Source: Trabulsiella guamensis ATCC 49490 (lineage in GTDB: Bacteria > Pseudomonadota > Gammaproteobacteria > Enterobacterales > Enterobacteriaceae). Taken from it: a DNA stretch of 55,972 nucleotides. The stretch is taken from assembly GCF_000734965.1 (NCBI RefSeq), contig NZ_JMTB01000004.1:1-55972 (forward strand), in the 5' to 3' direction. Below, piece after piece: positions 20,162 to 31,249 of this stretch. The notes under the pieces are model-generated. The model ran no database searches, was not told the origin of the DNA, and saw only the letters and a program-made list of their open reading frames with translations. The number at the start of each line of letters is the position of its first letter. The stretch's first letter is position 1. Both the position numbers and the translations under genes were made by a program.

Positions 20162-20172
20162 TGTCGGGCTCC

Positions 20173-20910
20173 TTAACTGTAAAAACTCTGCGCCAGAGAA
20201 CCGATCAGCAACTGCCAGCCGTCGACCAGCACGAAGAGCATGAGCTTAAAGGGCAGGGCGATAGTGGCAGGTGGCACCATCATCATCCCGAGCGCCATCA
20301 ACACACTGGCGATCACCAGGTCGATAATCAGGAATGGAATGAAAATAGTGAAGCCAATCTGAAAGGCGGTTTTCAATTCGCTGGTGACGTACGCAGGCAG
20401 CAAAATGCGCATCGGCACCGCTTCCGGCCCCTGCAATGGCGCGGTATTGGACAGGCGGGCGAACAGTGCCAGATCAGCTTCACGGGTCTGGCGCAGCATA
20501 AATTCGCGCAGCGGTTGTGCGCCTTTATCCAGTGCCTGCTCCATAGAGATTTTGTTTTCGCTGAACGGCTGGTAAGCGTCGACGTAAATTTTGTCGATTA
20601 CCGGTGACATAATGAAAAAGGTGAGAAACAGCGCCAGTCCAAGCAATACCTGATTTGGCGGCGCAGAGGGGGTCCCGAGCGCGTTTCGTAGCAAACCGAA
20701 GACGATGATGATGCGCGTAAAACTGGTCATCATCAGCAGAATGGCCGGAATAAAGGTCAGCGAGGTGATGAACACCAGCGTCTGAACCGGCAGCGACCAG
20801 CTCTGACCGCCATTCGGTAACGGCTGGCTGACAAGACCCGGTAACTGAGCGAAGGCGGCCGGGGATAACAACCACAGCGCCATCAGTGAAAAGCGAAATA
20901 CACGGCGCAT
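20173..20910 (-). CDS. fliP: FliP, flagellar export gate protein
   Basis: This 245-residue membrane protein has a cleavable signal peptide ([21 protein letters not shown]) as in other FliP proteins, then four helices. The conserved block [34 protein letters not shown] (core: [14 protein letters not shown]) and [13 protein letters not shown] are diagnostic. Five copies build the core of the secretion channel. The start codon shares a base with the fliO stop (TGATG), so translation should be coupled. Confidence 0.96.
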   Translation of the reverse strand: MRRVFRFSLMALWLLSPAAFAQLPGLVSQPLPNGGQSWSLPVQTLVFITSLTFIPAILLMMTSFTRIIIVFGLLRNALGTPSAPPNQVLLGLALFLTFFIMSPVIDKIYVDAYQPFSENKISMEQALDKGAQPLREFMLRQTREADLALFARLSNTAPLQGPEAVPMRILLPAYVTSELKTAFQIGFTIFIPFLIIDLVIASVLMALGMMMVPPATIALPFKLMLFVLVDGWQLLIGSLAQSFYS

Positions 20911-21287
20911 CAGGATCTCCCGGAACGCTTCATTATGTTCTTCATCATCGAGGAGAAATCGGGTGCAGCCGCTTTCTGTTCTTCATTTTCGGCTGGTGCG
21001 GGGGGCAGCGTATGCAGCAGGGTGACCTGGCTTGCGGTCACGCCTAGCACCAGGCGGGCATCATCCACATTGACAATCACGACCCGTTCGCGCGGGCCCA
21101 GGGCGGTGCTGGCGCTGACTTTCAGGCTACGTGACCCCGTCGGCTTAATACCGCCGAAACCGACGCGTTTCACCAGCCAGGCGGCCGCGAGGATCAGCAG
21201 AATAACGCCCAACAAAGCGCCGCTGACCTGCATCAGCGGCGACGTGCTGTCAACGGTTGGCTGAGTAATGGTCGCCTGGGTTTTCAT
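20910..21287 (-). CDS. fliO: FliO, export-gate assembly factor
   Basis: This 125-residue protein has one transmembrane helix (about residues 21-40, [20 protein letters not shown]) and a cytoplasmic tail with the [23 protein letters not shown] core of the FliO family. It helps FliP assemble into the gate and is poorly conserved outside that core. It follows fliN by one base and overlaps fliP. Confidence 0.93.
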   Translation of the reverse strand: MKTQATITQPTVDSTSPLMQVSGALLGVILLILAAAWLVKRVGFGGIKPTGSRSLKVSASTALGPRERVVIVNVDDARLVLGVTASQVTLLHTLPPAPAENEEQKAAAPDFSSMMKNIMKRSGRS

Positions 21288-21288
21288 C

Positions 21289-21702
21289 TTAACGGCTCAG
21301 ACGGCGCATCCGCTCGGACGGCGTAATGATGTCGGTGATACGCACGCCATATTTGTCGGCGACGACGACCACTTCGCCCTGGGCAATCAGGTAGCCGTTA
21401 ATCAGAATATCCAGCGGTTCCCCCGCCAGACCATCCAGCGATACCACAGAGCCCTGCGTCAGGCGCAGCAGCTCTTTAATGGTCATTCGGGTGCGGCCCA
21501 GCTCCACGGTTAATTTCACCGGGATATCCATGATCAAATCGATATCCTGCAATGTGCCGCTGGCATCGCCGCCGCCCAGTTGCTGGAATACCGCATCAGC
21601 GGCGCTTTTCCCCGTCGTGGTTTTCTGCTCGTTTAACGCCTCAGCCCACAGATCGTCCACATCGCCGCTGTTTTCGTCGGACGGGTTATTAATATCACTC
21701 AT
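21289..21702 (-). CDS. fliN: FliN, flagellar C-ring switch protein
   Basis: This 137-residue switch protein has a SpoA (surface presentation of antigens) domain in its C-terminal 80 residues (from about DLIMDIPVKLTVELGRTRMT to GVRITDIITPSERMRRL). It forms the lower C-ring with FliM and binds FliH to dock the export ATPase. The acidic N-terminal extension (MSDINNPSDENSGDVDD) is typical. It overlaps fliM by 4 bases. Confidence 0.96.
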   Translation of the reverse strand: MSDINNPSDENSGDVDDLWAEALNEQKTTTGKSAADAVFQQLGGGDASGTLQDIDLIMDIPVKLTVELGRTRMTIKELLRLTQGSVVSLDGLAGEPLDILINGYLIAQGEVVVVADKYGVRITDIITPSERMRRLSR

Positions 21703-22703
21703 TTGGGCTGTTCCTCATTCAGCGAATTCAGTATCGGGTTTATCAAATGCTCTACGCGTAGCGCGTATTGACCGTTGAGCGTGCCATACTGGCTGGTCAA
21801 CACCGGTACACCGTCGACATGGGCAATAATGCGATCGGGCTTATCAATGGGCAGCACGTCGCCGGGTTGGAGCTTCAGAATTTGCGATAACCGCATGGAG
21901 ATATCGGCAAAATTGGCGACCAGTTCCAGTTCCGAATGCTGTACCTGGCGCACCAGATTCTCGCGCCAGTTCTGGTCCTCGCTGCGGGAGTTTTCCAACG
22001 GCGGGTTGACCAGCACTTCACGCAGCGGCTCGATCATGCTGAACGGCAGGCAGATGTTGAACTCCCCGGTCAGGTTGCCGATTTCAACATGGAACGGCGT
22101 ATTGACCACGATGTCGTTCGGCGAGGTGGTGATATTGGTAAATTTCACCTGCATTTCGGAACGTACATACTCAACGTCCAGCGGGTTGATGGCTTTCCAT
22201 GCATCACTGTAAGCCTCCAGCGCCAGTTTCAGCATGCGGTTGATGACCCGCTGTTCAGTATGGGTAAATTCGCGGCCTTCCACTTTCGTCGGGAAACGTC
22301 CGTCGCCACCAAACAGGTTATCAACGGCGATGAATACCAGACTCGGTGAAAATACAAACAACCCGGTGCCGCGCAGCGGCTTCAGGTGGATCAGGTTCAG
22401 GTTCGTCGGCACCGGCAGGTTACGGGCAAACTCGTGATAAGGCTGAATACGAATGGCCCCAACGGTAATATCCGGGCTACGGCGCAGCAGGTTGAACAAC
22501 CCCATACGGAACTGACGGGCAAAACGCTCGTTAATAATCTCCAGCGCCTGCAGGCGCTCGCGCACCACGCGACGCTGGGTATTCGGATCGTAAGGACGAA
22601 TATCGGTATCGCCCAGATGGCCCGCCTGCGGCTCATCGGATTGATCGCTGTCGCCGTTGAGCAGTGCGTCGATTTCGGCCTGAGAAAGAATGCTATCGCC
22701 CAT
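21699..22703 (-). CDS. fliM: FliM, flagellar motor switch protein
   Basis: This 334-residue C-ring protein binds CheY-P. The N-terminal peptide MGDSILSQAEIDALLNG is the conserved CheY-binding segment. The middle CheC-like domain and C-terminal SpoA domain follow. Length matches E. coli. It lies 4 bases after fliL, which indicates coupled translation. Confidence 0.97.
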   Translation of the reverse strand: MGDSILSQAEIDALLNGDSDQSDEPQAGHLGDTDIRPYDPNTQRRVVRERLQALEIINERFARQFRMGLFNLLRRSPDITVGAIRIQPYHEFARNLPVPTNLNLIHLKPLRGTGLFVFSPSLVFIAVDNLFGGDGRFPTKVEGREFTHTEQRVINRMLKLALEAYSDAWKAINPLDVEYVRSEMQVKFTNITTSPNDIVVNTPFHVEIGNLTGEFNICLPFSMIEPLREVLVNPPLENSRSEDQNWRENLVRQVQHSELELVANFADISMRLSQILKLQPGDVLPIDKPDRIIAHVDGVPVLTSQYGTLNGQYALRVEHLINPILNSLNEEQPK

Positions 22704-22707
22704 GTGA

Positions 22708-23175
22708 TTACCGCAGAATGAATGCTGTGTACAGAACGTCAGTCACTTCCTGCTTGGGTTGACCCGCAACCAGCGGCTGAGACAGCGTGCTCTTAATCGC
22801 CTCGACCAGCTTCTGCTTGCCGACGTCGGTGGCAAGTTCATTGGCATTCTGGCGTGAGAAGAGCAGCAACAGACGGCTGCGTACTTCTGGCAAATATTCG
22901 CTAAGGCGTAAGCGGGTCGCTTCGTCGCCAAGACGCAGCGTGATACCGACGTACAGAACGCGGTCAGCATCCCCCAGGTTTACCGTAAAGGTATCGAGAG
23001 CATAGAACACCGGCGCCGGTGGTGGCGGCGGTTGATTAGCGGCTACCGGGGTAGGTTGCTGCTGCATACGCCAGTAACTATAGCCCGCGGTAGCGCAGGC
23101 GGCGAGCGTCACCAGCACCAGCAGCGGGACCCAGATTGAGCGCTTACGTTTTTTACTGAGAGCAGAGTCTGTCAT
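22708..23175 (-). CDS. fliL: FliL, flagellar basal-body-associated protein
   Basis: This 155-residue inner-membrane protein has a basic cytoplasmic start (KKRKRS), one transmembrane helix (about residues 14-32) and a periplasmic domain that surrounds the stator units and supports torque. It is the first gene of fliLMNOPQR. The 100-base gap from fliK holds the expected promoter, but I did not identify FlhDC boxes with certainty. Confidence 0.95.
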   Translation of the reverse strand: MTDSALSKKRKRSIWVPLLVLVTLAACATAGYSYWRMQQQPTPVAANQPPPPPAPVFYALDTFTVNLGDADRVLYVGITLRLGDEATRLRLSEYLPEVRSRLLLLFSRQNANELATDVGKQKLVEAIKSTLSQPLVAGQPKQEVTDVLYTAFILR

Positions 23176-23275
23176 CTGTTACGGTCATCCTGTTTACAGC
23201 TTATCGGTTGATTATCCCGTCTCGCGCGTCGGTCAAAGCGCGGAAAAGACGGGAATAATCACGCTACCTCTGGCG

Positions 23276-24511
23276 TTAGGCGAAGATGTCGACAGCGCCG
23301 TTACCCCGTGAGAGGGATTGCAGACTGGCGGGCACCAGTACGGCCTCATCGTTTTCCGCCTGCAGTCTGCCATTGCCGGAAGAACCCGACGCGTGCTGTT
23401 GCTGTGCGAAGGACTGCTGTTGCTGTTGTCCGCTTGAGCTTTCACTGCTGATGCTGCTTTGCCCCAGTTGAATACCATTGTCAGCCAGTTGTGTGCGCAG
23501 AACCGGTAACGCGGCTTCCAGTGCCGCACGAACGTGGCTGTGCGGCGAGACCATCTGTAACTGCGCCTGGTTATCGTCCATCCTGAGGGTGATATGCACC
23601 TGGCCCAGCTCTTCCGGGTGCAGACGCAGTTCAGCGGTCTGCTGACCCTGACGGGTAAACATCGTAATGTGCTGGCTCACCGATTGCTGCCAGTCCGGGC
23701 TGCCAAGCGGGGCGTTTACCGTCGCCGCGGCGGCAGACGGCAGTGCCGCGGGCTGGGCGGTGGTGTGGCTCATCACCGGCGCCAGTGGCGTAGTAGAGGC
23801 GGATGCGGTGGGAGTACTGTCTGCCTCGGCATGCACGGCGGCGCTGGCGGCGAGAGGCGTGGTCTGCGCAAAGGCGGCATTTTCAGCGCCTTTCGCGGCT
23901 TGCGCCGGTTCTTTCGTATGGCTTTGCGTCGTTATCCCCGGCAGCGCATTATCAGCGCCTGTACGGGCGGCAGTCGCTGTTGCCAGCCCTGGCACTGACG
24001 CGCCAGTCGTCGCGGCGGCATTCGTTGCCACAGTGCGCGGCGCCGTCACAGTTTGCGGCTGCGGCAGCATTGCCATCAGCGCGCTGAGGCTTGCCAGTTC
24101 ATCGTCGCTGAGTTGGGAGGTGTCAGCCGGATTTTTCAGGGCATCTTTGCCGTTGCTCACCTGGGCGACAGCCTGTGACGCATCGACACCCGCCAGACGC
24201 GAGGTGAGGGAGGTCAGCAGCGCCTGGGCGTCTGACAGCGTATTCGGGTCAGTCAACGCCGCCGCGTCGTCCTGTTGATTTAACAGCTGGCTCAGTTTTT
24301 GCGCGCTGGTTTTGATATCGCCCTTCGGCAACCCGGCGGCGACATTTTGCAGATCAGCCAGCGTTAGCGCGGTTTTGCCTTCGCCAGTGCCTTTACCGCT
24401 GAGCGCACCCGCCAGCAGTGAGAGAAAATCCTGCGCATCACCAGAAAGTTTCGCCGTTTGACCCGCGGCGGTATCGGTATCGCTAAGGATAAGTTTCGGC
24501 AACGTAATCAT
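23276..24511 (-). CDS. fliK: FliK, flagellar hook-length control protein
   Basis: This 411-residue secreted molecular ruler sets hook length and switches export specificity. It is of the usual size (E. coli about 375, Salmonella about 405). The long middle part is rich in Ala, Thr and Pro. The conserved C-terminal domain starts near [18 protein letters not shown] and includes [15 protein letters not shown] and [16 protein letters not shown]. The start is set at 24511, where the ATG overlaps the fliJ stop by 4 bases; a longer reading frame upstream runs inside fliJ. Gln repeats near the end (QQQQQ) are a local curiosity. Confidence 0.95.
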   Translation of the reverse strand: MITLPKLILSDTDTAAGQTAKLSGDAQDFLSLLAGALSGKGTGEGKTALTLADLQNVAAGLPKGDIKTSAQKLSQLLNQQDDAAALTDPNTLSDAQALLTSLTSRLAGVDASQAVAQVSNGKDALKNPADTSQLSDDELASLSALMAMLPQPQTVTAPRTVATNAAATTGASVPGLATATAARTGADNALPGITTQSHTKEPAQAAKGAENAAFAQTTPLAASAAVHAEADSTPTASASTTPLAPVMSHTTAQPAALPSAAAATVNAPLGSPDWQQSVSQHITMFTRQGQQTAELRLHPEELGQVHITLRMDDNQAQLQMVSPHSHVRAALEAALPVLRTQLADNGIQLGQSSISSESSSGQQQQQSFAQQQHASGSSGNGRLQAENDEAVLVPASLQSLSRGNGAVDIFA

Positions 24512-24951
24512 TCGGGTTTCCTTAAGGTTGCGCGTTGAGCGAATTCGTCCATTTTTTTCTGATCGAGACGGTTTTCCGCCATCTGTGCGGCGGCGGCCTG
24601 TCTGTCCTGTAACGTCTGCCATGCCTGCAGACGCTGTTTTTTCTCGCGCCAGAAGTTCAGCGCCTGATCCACTTTCTGCGTCCACTGCACCAGTTGTTGC
24701 CGGTGCTGGTCGATGGCTTTTTCCAGCGTATCGATAAACTGCTGGTAGTTTTGCCAGCGCAGACTGCCCATCCCGCGGGTCATATCCCCGGCGAGGTTGT
24801 GCTGATATTCCAACTGATAATCCATCAGCATTTTCAGTTGCTCTTCTGCCTGCTGGCAGCCGCGTCGCATCTCACCCAGGCGTTGCGCCGCATTTTCGAC
24901 ATCCTTTTCGGCCAGCTCTTTTAGCGTCGTTAATGCACCATGTTCCGCCAT
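24508..24951 (-). CDS. fliJ: FliJ, flagellar export chaperone-escort protein
   Basis: This 147-residue, highly charged, antiparallel coiled-coil protein resembles the gamma subunit of F-type ATPases. It sits in the FliI hexamer and connects it to FlhA. Heptad-like alternation of Leu with Glu/Gln/Lys runs along nearly the whole length, which is the expected size. It lies 21 bases after fliI. Confidence 0.93.
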   Translation of the reverse strand: MAEHGALTTLKELAEKDVENAAQRLGEMRRGCQQAEEQLKMLMDYQLEYQHNLAGDMTRGMGSLRWQNYQQFIDTLEKAIDQHRQQLVQWTQKVDQALNFWREKKQRLQAWQTLQDRQAAAAQMAENRLDQKKMDEFAQRATLRKPE

Positions 24952-24972
24952 AACTGCTGTCCTCCTGCTTCA

Positions 24973-26343
24973 TCACGCCGACGGGAATATTAATTCCAGC
25001 GCCTGTAGCGAATCTTCCCATCCTGCACGTTCAAAAATGCCTTGTTGTAAAAAGGCTTCCAGCTGCGGCCAGAGCGTAATGGCTTTGTCCAGCATCGGGT
25101 CGCTGCCTTTGGCATAAGCCCCGACGCTCACCAGATCGCGGTTGCGCTGGAAACTGGAGAGCAGCTGTTTAAAATGACGAACCCGTGCGTAGTGTTGCTC
25201 AGTAATCAGCGCGGTCATCGCACGACTGATCGACGCTTCAATATCAATGGCCGGGTAGTGTCCGGCTTCGGCCAGACGTCGGGAAAGCACGATATGACCA
25301 TCCAGAATGGCGCGCGCGGAGTCGGCAATTGGATCCTGTTGGTCGTCCCCTTCAGTCAGAACCGTATAAAAAGCAGTGATCGAACCCCCGCCGCTGATGC
25401 CATTACCGGCACGCTCTACCAGCGCGGGCAACTTAGCAAACACCGAAGGCGGATATCCTTTGGTGGCGGGTGGCTCACCGATCGCCAGGGCGATTTCACG
25501 CTGGGCCATCGCGTAGCGGGTGAGGGAGTCCATGATCAGCAATACGTGCTGCCCGCGATCGCGAAAATCTTCAGCGATACGGGTCGCATAGGCGGCACCC
25601 TGCATACGCAGCAGCGGCGACACGTCAGCCGGCGCGGCAACCACTACGGAACGGGCGCGGCCATCGGCACCCAGAATATTTTCTATAAAATCTTTGACCT
25701 CACGGCCACGCTCGCCGATAAGCCCCACGACAATCACATCCGCCTGGGTGTAACGCGCCATCATGCCGAGCAGGACGCTTTTACCCACACCGGAACCGGC
25801 AAACAACCCCATACGCTGACCGCGTCCGACGGTGAGCAGGGCATTGATCGGACGTACACCGGTGTCCAGTACATGTTCGATGGCCGTACGCTGCAACGGG
25901 TTAAACGGCGGCGTAATCAAAGCGCCGGTTTCCGTGGTGTCCGGCGCGGGCAGACCATCCAGCGGCTTGCCGCTGCCGTCCAGCACGCGGCCAAGCAGCG
26001 CCGGGCCCAGCGGCAGTTGTTTGCCGCTTTGCAGGCCTTCACCTGCCATGCTACGGGCATACACGCGTGCGCCGGGTAAAATGCCTTCCACCTCTTCCAG
26101 CGGCATCAGAAACAGACGATGACCGTTGAAACCAACCACTTCGCTTTCCACTTCCTGCGTTTCATTGCCGTCCTGACGCTCAATGATGCAGGTCGCGCCG
26201 AGCGGTAATTGCAGACCTGTCGCCTCCAGCACCAGGCCCGTCGCGCGGGTCAGACGACCATAGCGACGCACAGCCGGAAGCTGGGCGATTTTGGCCTCGA
26301 AATTATCCAGCGTGTTCAGCCAGCGCGTCAGTCGGGCCGTCAT
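24973..26343 (-). CDS. fliI: FliI, flagellar export ATPase
   Basis: This 456-residue hexameric ATPase of the type III export apparatus is related to F1 beta. It has Walker [16 protein letters not shown], the catalytic stretch [13 protein letters not shown], Walker [12 protein letters not shown] and the type III ATPase signature [15 protein letters not shown]. The start at 26343 (TGATG overlap with the fliH stop) gives the family N-terminus [16 protein letters not shown] frame open ten residues further upstream is not used in relatives. Confidence 0.97.
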   Translation of the reverse strand: MTARLTRWLNTLDNFEAKIAQLPAVRRYGRLTRATGLVLEATGLQLPLGATCIIERQDGNETQEVESEVVGFNGHRLFLMPLEEVEGILPGARVYARSMAGEGLQSGKQLPLGPALLGRVLDGSGKPLDGLPAPDTTETGALITPPFNPLQRTAIEHVLDTGVRPINALLTVGRGQRMGLFAGSGVGKSVLLGMMARYTQADVIVVGLIGERGREVKDFIENILGADGRARSVVVAAPADVSPLLRMQGAAYATRIAEDFRDRGQHVLLIMDSLTRYAMAQREIALAIGEPPATKGYPPSVFAKLPALVERAGNGISGGGSITAFYTVLTEGDDQQDPIADSARAILDGHIVLSRRLAEAGHYPAIDIEASISRAMTALITEQHYARVRHFKQLLSSFQRNRDLVSVGAYAKGSDPMLDKAITLWPQLEAFLQQGIFERAGWEDSLQALELIFPSA

Positions 26344-27050
26344 CAGCAGGCTCCAGGCGCCGCAAGGCGGCACAGTTCCTGCCAGCGTGTCGCTACGCTG
26401 GCATCGAGATCCCCCTCGTCTGCAGAGACTTTACAGCCGCCGTGGTGCAGCGTAGGGTCGCCGCGCAGACGCCAGCCGTGCAGGCTGAGCGTGGCACCAA
26501 GCATCTCTTCCACACGCTGTAAATCATCCGGGTGAACGCGCAACTGCGGTTTACCGCTGAATAGCGGCTCCTGTTGCAACAGCAACTGGATCTGTTTTAT
26601 CAACGCCGAGTTATCAACGGCCGGCGTCTGGCCAATCACCTGACGTGCGGCCTCCAGCGCCATCTGCATCAGACGCGAGGCGATCACGCTGTCGAGTGCG
26701 TCCAGCGTATGCTGGAATTCACTGACCAGTTGCTGCATACGCGCATGAATCGGTGCCTGTTGTTGTTGCGCCTGCTTAAGTCCCTGTTCAAGGCCTTGCG
26801 CCAGCCCTTCCTGATAACCCTGGGCGTGACCGGCGGCGCGCCCCTCTTTCAGACCGGCCGCATAGCCTTGCTCATGCGCCTGCATGTGCAACTGCGCCAG
26901 TTGTTGCTGAAGCTTTTGCTCCTCACTGAGTTCTTCTTCTTCGATACCTTCGCTTTCCCGCTCCGGCTCATTTATCTCGGGGATAAATTCATGGAGCGGG
27001 GGAGCCAGATCATCAGGCAGCCAGACCTTCCACGGCGTGGTATCAGACAT
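26343..27050 (-). CDS. fliH: FliH, export ATPase regulator
   Basis: This 235-residue stator-like protein binds FliI and links it to FliN in the C-ring. The N-terminal [18 protein letters not shown] carries the tryptophans that contact FlhA and FliN. A stretch of GxxxG-type repeats ([19 protein letters not shown] and similar, about residues 100-135), typical of FliH, forms the helical stalk. It overlaps fliG by 8 bases and abuts fliI. Confidence 0.96.
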   Translation of the reverse strand: MSDTTPWKVWLPDDLAPPLHEFIPEINEPERESEGIEEEELSEEQKLQQQLAQLHMQAHEQGYAAGLKEGRAAGHAQGYQEGLAQGLEQGLKQAQQQQAPIHARMQQLVSEFQHTLDALDSVIASRLMQMALEAARQVIGQTPAVDNSALIKQIQLLLQQEPLFSGKPQLRVHPDDLQRVEEMLGATLSLHGWRLRGDPTLHHGGCKVSADEGDLDASVATRWQELCRLAAPGAC

Positions 27051-28041
27051 AGGTATCGTCTCCGCTGCCGATCACCATCTCGCCGGTTTCCGCCAGACGG
27101 CGGACAATCAGCAGAATTGCTTTCTGTTCGTTCTCGACTTGAGACATACGTACCGGACCACGGTTGGCGAGGTCGTCGCGTAGAATGTCGGCAGCACGCT
27201 GCGACATGTTGCGCAGGAATTTCTCGCGCAGTGGCTGCTCGGCGCCTTTGAGTGCGATAAGCAGCGATTCGGAATCCACTTCCTGTAGCAGGCGCTGGAT
27301 GCTGCGGTCGTCGACATCGACCAGGTTTTCGAACAGGAACATTTCGTCGATGATTTTCTGTGCCAGCTCGCCGTCGAATTCGCGCACTGCGGTGATAACC
27401 GCCTCTTCCTGCTGCGTTTTCATCAGGTTGATAATTTCCGCTGCGGTTCTCACGCCGCCCATTTTGCTGCGCTTGAGGTTGGTGCCGTCGAGCAGGTTGT
27501 TGAGCACTTCGGTCAGTTCCGCGAGTGCCGCTGGCTGCACGCCGCCGAAAGTGGCGATACGCAGCATAACGTCATGGCGCATACGCTCGTCGAACAACGC
27601 CAGAATATCGGCAGCCTGCGCACGCTTGAGGTGCACAAGGATGGTGGCGATGATCTGCGGGTGCTCGTCGCGAATAAGATCGGCGGCGCTCTGCGGCTCC
27701 ATAAAGTTGAGCGTTTCGATACCGCTGGTGCTTTCGCGGGTTTCGAGAATATCTTCCAGCAGGCTGGCCGCACGTTCTTCGCCGAGTGCTTTGACCAGGA
27801 CCGAACGCAGGTATTCGTTGGCGTTGACATTCAGTGCCGCAAACTGTTCGGCTTCCTGCTCAAACTCCGCCAGCACTTCGGTGAGCTGTTTGTTAGAAAT
27901 CTGACGCACGTTGGCCATGGCCGAACTGAGCGTTTGTACTTCGCGGGTGGAGAGGTGCTTAAACACCTCCGCTGCGCGATCTTCGCCAATGGTCATCAGC
28001 AGGATGACGCTTTTATCGATTCCTGTAAGGTTGTTACTCAT
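27043..28041 (-). CDS. fliG: FliG, flagellar rotor protein
   Basis: This 332-residue rotor protein transmits torque from MotA. The N-terminal domain binds FliF, the EHPQIIA motif (here [11 protein letters not shown]) is in the middle domain, and the C-terminal charged helix ([16 protein letters not shown]) contains the residues that interact with the stator. It overlaps fliF by 8 bases and fliH by 8. Confidence 0.97.
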   Translation of the reverse strand: MSNNLTGIDKSVILLMTIGEDRAAEVFKHLSTREVQTLSSAMANVRQISNKQLTEVLAEFEQEAEQFAALNVNANEYLRSVLVKALGEERAASLLEDILETRESTSGIETLNFMEPQSAADLIRDEHPQIIATILVHLKRAQAADILALFDERMRHDVMLRIATFGGVQPAALAELTEVLNNLLDGTNLKRSKMGGVRTAAEIINLMKTQQEEAVITAVREFDGELAQKIIDEMFLFENLVDVDDRSIQRLLQEVDSESLLIALKGAEQPLREKFLRNMSQRAADILRDDLANRGPVRMSQVENEQKAILLIVRRLAETGEMVIGSGDDTYV

Positions 28042-29701
28042 GTTCGTTACTCATCCACTGGCGAATGACCAGCGCGACAACGCGCGGATCGTTATCTGAC
28101 ATTTCGCGAATACGCTGGCTCATCACCTCAGCACCCAGACGCTGGTTAGCACGACGCTGCTGCACCATCTCATCTTTACTGAGGGTAACTTCCACGGCAT
28201 CTTCCGTTTCCTGACGAATGCGGGCTTCTTCCTGCGCCAGTTTGATTTCTTCCTGACGGCGAATGATCTGCGGACGGATGGCTTTACGCCACAGCAGCCA
28301 GGCGACCAGCGCCACCAGCAGCCAGCGACCTGCGGACATCAACTGATCGATGAACATCTGCTGTTTCCAGAACGGCAGTTCGCCACCGGTGTCATCTGTC
28401 GCATTGAACGGTGAGTTCACCACGTTCAGGGTGTCGCCGCGCGTATCGGTGAAGCCCATGGCTTCGCGAGTCAGATCTTCAATCTGTTTCAGCTGTTCTG
28501 CGGTTAACGGCAGAGGTTTGCCATCCGGCAGGTTGCGGTAGTTCACTACCACGGCAACAGAGAGACGCTGGATATCGCCAATATTCTTCTTGGTATGGCG
28601 GATCGTGCGGTCAACTTCGTAGTTGCTGGTTTCGTTACGCTGAGTGTTACGCGGACCGTTGCTTTCCGTCCGCTGCGTGTTGTTCTGTGCGTTCTGTTGA
28701 TTAGCCGGTGGTGTTGACAGCGGTGCGCTGGGCGCAGGAGCAGGCGAGTTGGAGAGCGCGCCCGGCACGCCACCCGGATACGGGCTGCCAACCTGTTCGC
28801 TTTCGTTAACCTGGCGTGAACGCAATACCGCCTGGCTGGCATCGCCATTCGGACGATACTGCTCTTCGGTCTGTTCTTTGTTGTCGAAATCGATCTGCGC
28901 GGTAACCTGCGCATGGACGTTACCGTTACCGACAACAGGCGAGAGAATCGCTTCAATACGACGCTGAATACGGCTTTCCACATTGGCGGCGTATTTCAGT
29001 TGCGCGTCGTTTAAATCGCGATCGCCCGTATTGGATTGCGTCAGCAGGTGACCACCCTGATCAACCAGCGTGACGTTACCCGGCGGTAAGCCAGCGACGG
29101 CGCTGGACACGAGGTGCACCACGGCGGCGATCTGCCCTTCATCCAGCGCACGTCCGGTTTCAAGATTCAGGGTAACGGAGGCAGAAGGGGACTTTTGCTC
29201 GCGAACAAACAACGACGGTTTTGACATGGCAAGATGCACGCGAACGCCTTTCACCGGGCCGAGGGTTTCGATCGTGCGGGCCAGTTCGCCTTCCAGCGCG
29301 CGTTGATAGTTCACCTGTTCGCTGAACTGGCTGATGCCGAATTTTTCCTGATCCAGCAGTTCAAAACCGACCGCGCCGCCTTTCGGCAGCCCTTGCTGAG
29401 CGAGACGCAGGCGCAGTTCATGGACTTTATCGGCCGGGACTTCAATCGCGCCGCCGCTGTCGGCGAAACGATAGGGAACATTCATCTGCTGTAACTGAGT
29501 GACGATCGCGCCGCCGTCCTGGTCAGACAGATTGGAAAACAGGGTGCGGTAGTCCGGGCTTTTCGCCCACAGTACCAGTGCGACGACGATAGCGACCGCA
29601 GCGGCACTAGCCACCATCAAGGGGATTCGGGGGTTGGAACGCAGGCGATTGACCCACTCTGGAATTTTAGTATGTGGCGTGGTCGTTGCAGTCGCGCTCA
29701 T
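28034..29701 (-). CDS. fliF: FliF, MS-ring protein
   Basis: This 555-residue protein is the base of the flagellum. It has a first transmembrane helix at about residues 28-46 ([18 protein letters not shown]), a large periplasmic part with ring-building motifs ([17 protein letters not shown]), and a Pro/Ser/Asn-rich variable loop near residues 305-350. A second helix ([14 protein letters not shown]) precedes the FliG-binding C-terminus. It is the first gene of fliFGHIJK and diverges from fliE across a 216-base control region. Confidence 0.97.
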   Translation of the reverse strand: MSATATTTPHTKIPEWVNRLRSNPRIPLMVASAAAVAIVVALVLWAKSPDYRTLFSNLSDQDGGAIVTQLQQMNVPYRFADSGGAIEVPADKVHELRLRLAQQGLPKGGAVGFELLDQEKFGISQFSEQVNYQRALEGELARTIETLGPVKGVRVHLAMSKPSLFVREQKSPSASVTLNLETGRALDEGQIAAVVHLVSSAVAGLPPGNVTLVDQGGHLLTQSNTGDRDLNDAQLKYAANVESRIQRRIEAILSPVVGNGNVHAQVTAQIDFDNKEQTEEQYRPNGDASQAVLRSRQVNESEQVGSPYPGGVPGALSNSPAPAPSAPLSTPPANQQNAQNNTQRTESNGPRNTQRNETSNYEVDRTIRHTKKNIGDIQRLSVAVVVNYRNLPDGKPLPLTAEQLKQIEDLTREAMGFTDTRGDTLNVVNSPFNATDDTGGELPFWKQQMFIDQLMSAGRWLLVALVAWLLWRKAIRPQIIRRQEEIKLAQEEARIRQETEDAVEVTLSKDEMVQQRRANQRLGAEVMSQRIREMSDNDPRVVALVIRQWMSNEHE

Positions 29702-29917
29702 TGCGCACCTCGTAAATCCTGGCCAGTGGCGAAAAAGAGATTCAGAAACAAAACAGACTCCCGGGTCGACAATCGCATAAAGAAAGCCATGTCATTATTT
29801 GATGCTTCAGGATTTTCTATGCGCCAAATAACCTGTTTTTTTATCGCTAATTAGCGCCTTTATCTTATTGACAAGCTGGTAATCTCATCACCAGAAAAAT
29901 CTAACCAGGGGATTATC

Positions 29918-30229
29918 ATGGCTGTTCAGGGGATCGAAGGTGTTCTGAATCAGATGCAGATGGCGGTGAGCGCCGCGAAAAATCAGGTGGAAGCGCCTCA
30001 GCAGACCATCAGTTTCGCCGGGCAACTGACCGCTGCACTGGATCGCATCAGCGACACGCAGAATACCGCGCGCATCCAGGCCGAAAAATTTTCTATCGGT
30101 GAACCCGGTGTTGCGCTTAACGATGTGATGACGGATTTGCAAAAATCGTCCGTCTCATTGCAGATGGGCATTCAGGTGCGGAACAAACTGGTCTCTGCGT
30201 ACCAGGAAATGATGTCGATGCAGATGTAA
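29918..30229 (+). CDS. fliE: FliE, hook-basal body protein
   Basis: This 103-residue rod-MS ring adaptor is exported through the flagellar system. The conserved C-terminal half ([20 protein letters not shown], then [19 protein letters not shown]) is unmistakable. The ribosome site AGGGG lies ahead of the ATG. It is a single-gene unit divergent from fliF, and the shared 29702-29917 region should contain FlhDC-dependent promoters for both. A hairpin follows at 30250. Confidence 0.96.
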   Translation: MAVQGIEGVLNQMQMAVSAAKNQVEAPQQTISFAGQLTAALDRISDTQNTARIQAEKFSIGEPGVALNDVMTDLQKSSVSLQMGIQVRNKLVSAYQEMMSMQM

Positions 30230-30249
30230 TGGCATAGAGACATGTTGCC

Positions 30250-30277
30250 GCGACTCATCCCTGAGTCGCCTGGTTTT
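30250..30277 (+). terminator. fliE terminator candidate
   Basis: An 8-bp stem GCGACTCA/TGAGTCGC with TCCC loop is followed by an imperfect T stretch. It lies between fliE and the convergent IIB-like gene. Confidence 0.55.
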
Positions 30278-30283
30278 GGGACG

Positions 30284-30598
30284 TTATTCAGCCAGTTCTG
30301 GCATTTGCTCTAACGCAAACATCAGTACTTTTTCGCCATCCAGTGAGGCGAAGGGTAAGCTTTCGATGACATAAATCGGGCGGGAATCCGCAATAATCGT
30401 ATTCAGTTCTTCGAGTTTGTATTGCACGTGCGGCGCGAGCAGAAACGCATCAAAAGCAGGGGCGACGCTGGCAAAATTCTCCAGCCCCACGGCGCTGATC
30501 AGAACCGGGTAACCCTGTTCATCCGCCACCTTTTGCATTTTTTTCGCCAGCGAATTCGCGGTATTGCCGAACAGACAGCATATCAGTAACTTTTTCAT
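30284..30598 (-). CDS. Stand-alone PTS IIB-like protein (lactose/cellobiose type)
   Basis: This 104-residue protein resembles the small cytoplasmic IIB domain of lactose/cellobiose phosphotransferase systems. It begins with a beta strand and a Cys-containing P-loop, KKLLICCLFGNTANSLAKKM; Cys7 or Cys8 would be the phosphorylation site. It then has an alternating alpha/beta pattern (FDAFLLAPHVQYKLEEL). No IIA or IIC gene is nearby, so it may act with partners encoded elsewhere or as a regulator. An AGGTCC-type purine stretch precedes the start. E. coli has yedE/yedF and others in this gap instead. Confidence 0.7.
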   Translation of the reverse strand: MKKLLICCLFGNTANSLAKKMQKVADEQGYPVLISAVGLENFASVAPAFDAFLLAPHVQYKLEELNTIIADSRPIYVIESLPFASLDGEKVLMFALEQMPELAE

Positions 30599-30799
30599 GG
30601 GTAGGTCCTCCGGGAAATTACCCTTACACTAGTCCCGCCTTTGCCTGAAAAATGAGCGTTACCTCAATATTTATTCGAAAATTCCGAAAGATATCAGCAT
30701 GAAAATCAATTCTGCATCAGATTTTTCTGCGCCGTGAAAGGGTGGCGGAGCGCATCCGTTAATGCCACAATATTTTTTTCTCCGTTTGCAGGATGAGTG

Positions 30800-31210
30800 A
30801 TGAAGAAATTAGTCATAGCGAGCACGATGCTGATGCTGGCGGGTTGTGTGCAGGTCGATAACTACGAGGCAGTGGTGAAAGCACCGGCGCCCGCGCAACT
30901 GGCGGGTTACTGGCAGTCGAAAGGACCGCAAAGCGTAATGGTCAGCCCGGAAGCCATCGCCAGTCTGATTATTACCAAAGAGGGTGATACACTGGATTGC
31001 CGCCAGTGGCAGCGCGTGACAGCAGTGCGCGGCAAACTGATGCAGCGCGATGATGATTACTACAACGTGGTCGCTAACAAAAAACTGGCAGCTTACAGTC
31101 TCGACATTGACGATGGTGTACTTGAGTATGATCGCCTCGAGTTGCAGCGCGTTGATCGCCCGACGCCAGAATGTGCGGACGCGATGACGAAAAACGGCTT
31201 AAGCGAATAA
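30800..31210 (+). CDS. yedD: YedD, outer-membrane-type lipoprotein
   Basis: This 136-residue lipoprotein has a signal peptide ending in the lipobox LAGC (MKKLVIASTMLMLAGC). The residue after the Cys is Val, not Asp, so Lol sorting to the outer membrane is expected. The core SPEAIASLIITKEGDTLDCRQWQRV (core: EGDTLDCRQWQRV) matches E. coli YedD. The ATG at 30800 is favoured over the GTG one codon upstream by its spacing from GCAGGA. Function unknown. It is convergent with amyA. Confidence 0.9.
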   Translation: MKKLVIASTMLMLAGCVQVDNYEAVVKAPAPAQLAGYWQSKGPQSVMVSPEAIASLIITKEGDTLDCRQWQRVTAVRGKLMQRDDDYYNVVANKKLAAYSLDIDDGVLEYDRLELQRVDRPTPECADAMTKNGLSE

Positions 31211-31216
31211 ACCAGT

Positions 31217-31246
31217 GACCCCGGCGCGTGATGCCGCCGGGGTGTT
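31217..31246. terminator. Hairpin between yedD and amyA
   Basis: A perfect 9-bp stem ACCCCGGCG/CGCCGGGGT with an 8-base loop lies between two convergent genes. The T run is short on the plus strand. Confidence 0.6.
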
Positions 31247-31249
31247 TCA

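Noticed and set aside
25174..26079. Open frame of 301 residues on the plus strand
   Set aside because: It is antisense to the highly conserved fliI and rich in Arg/His/Gln as expected of a shadow frame.
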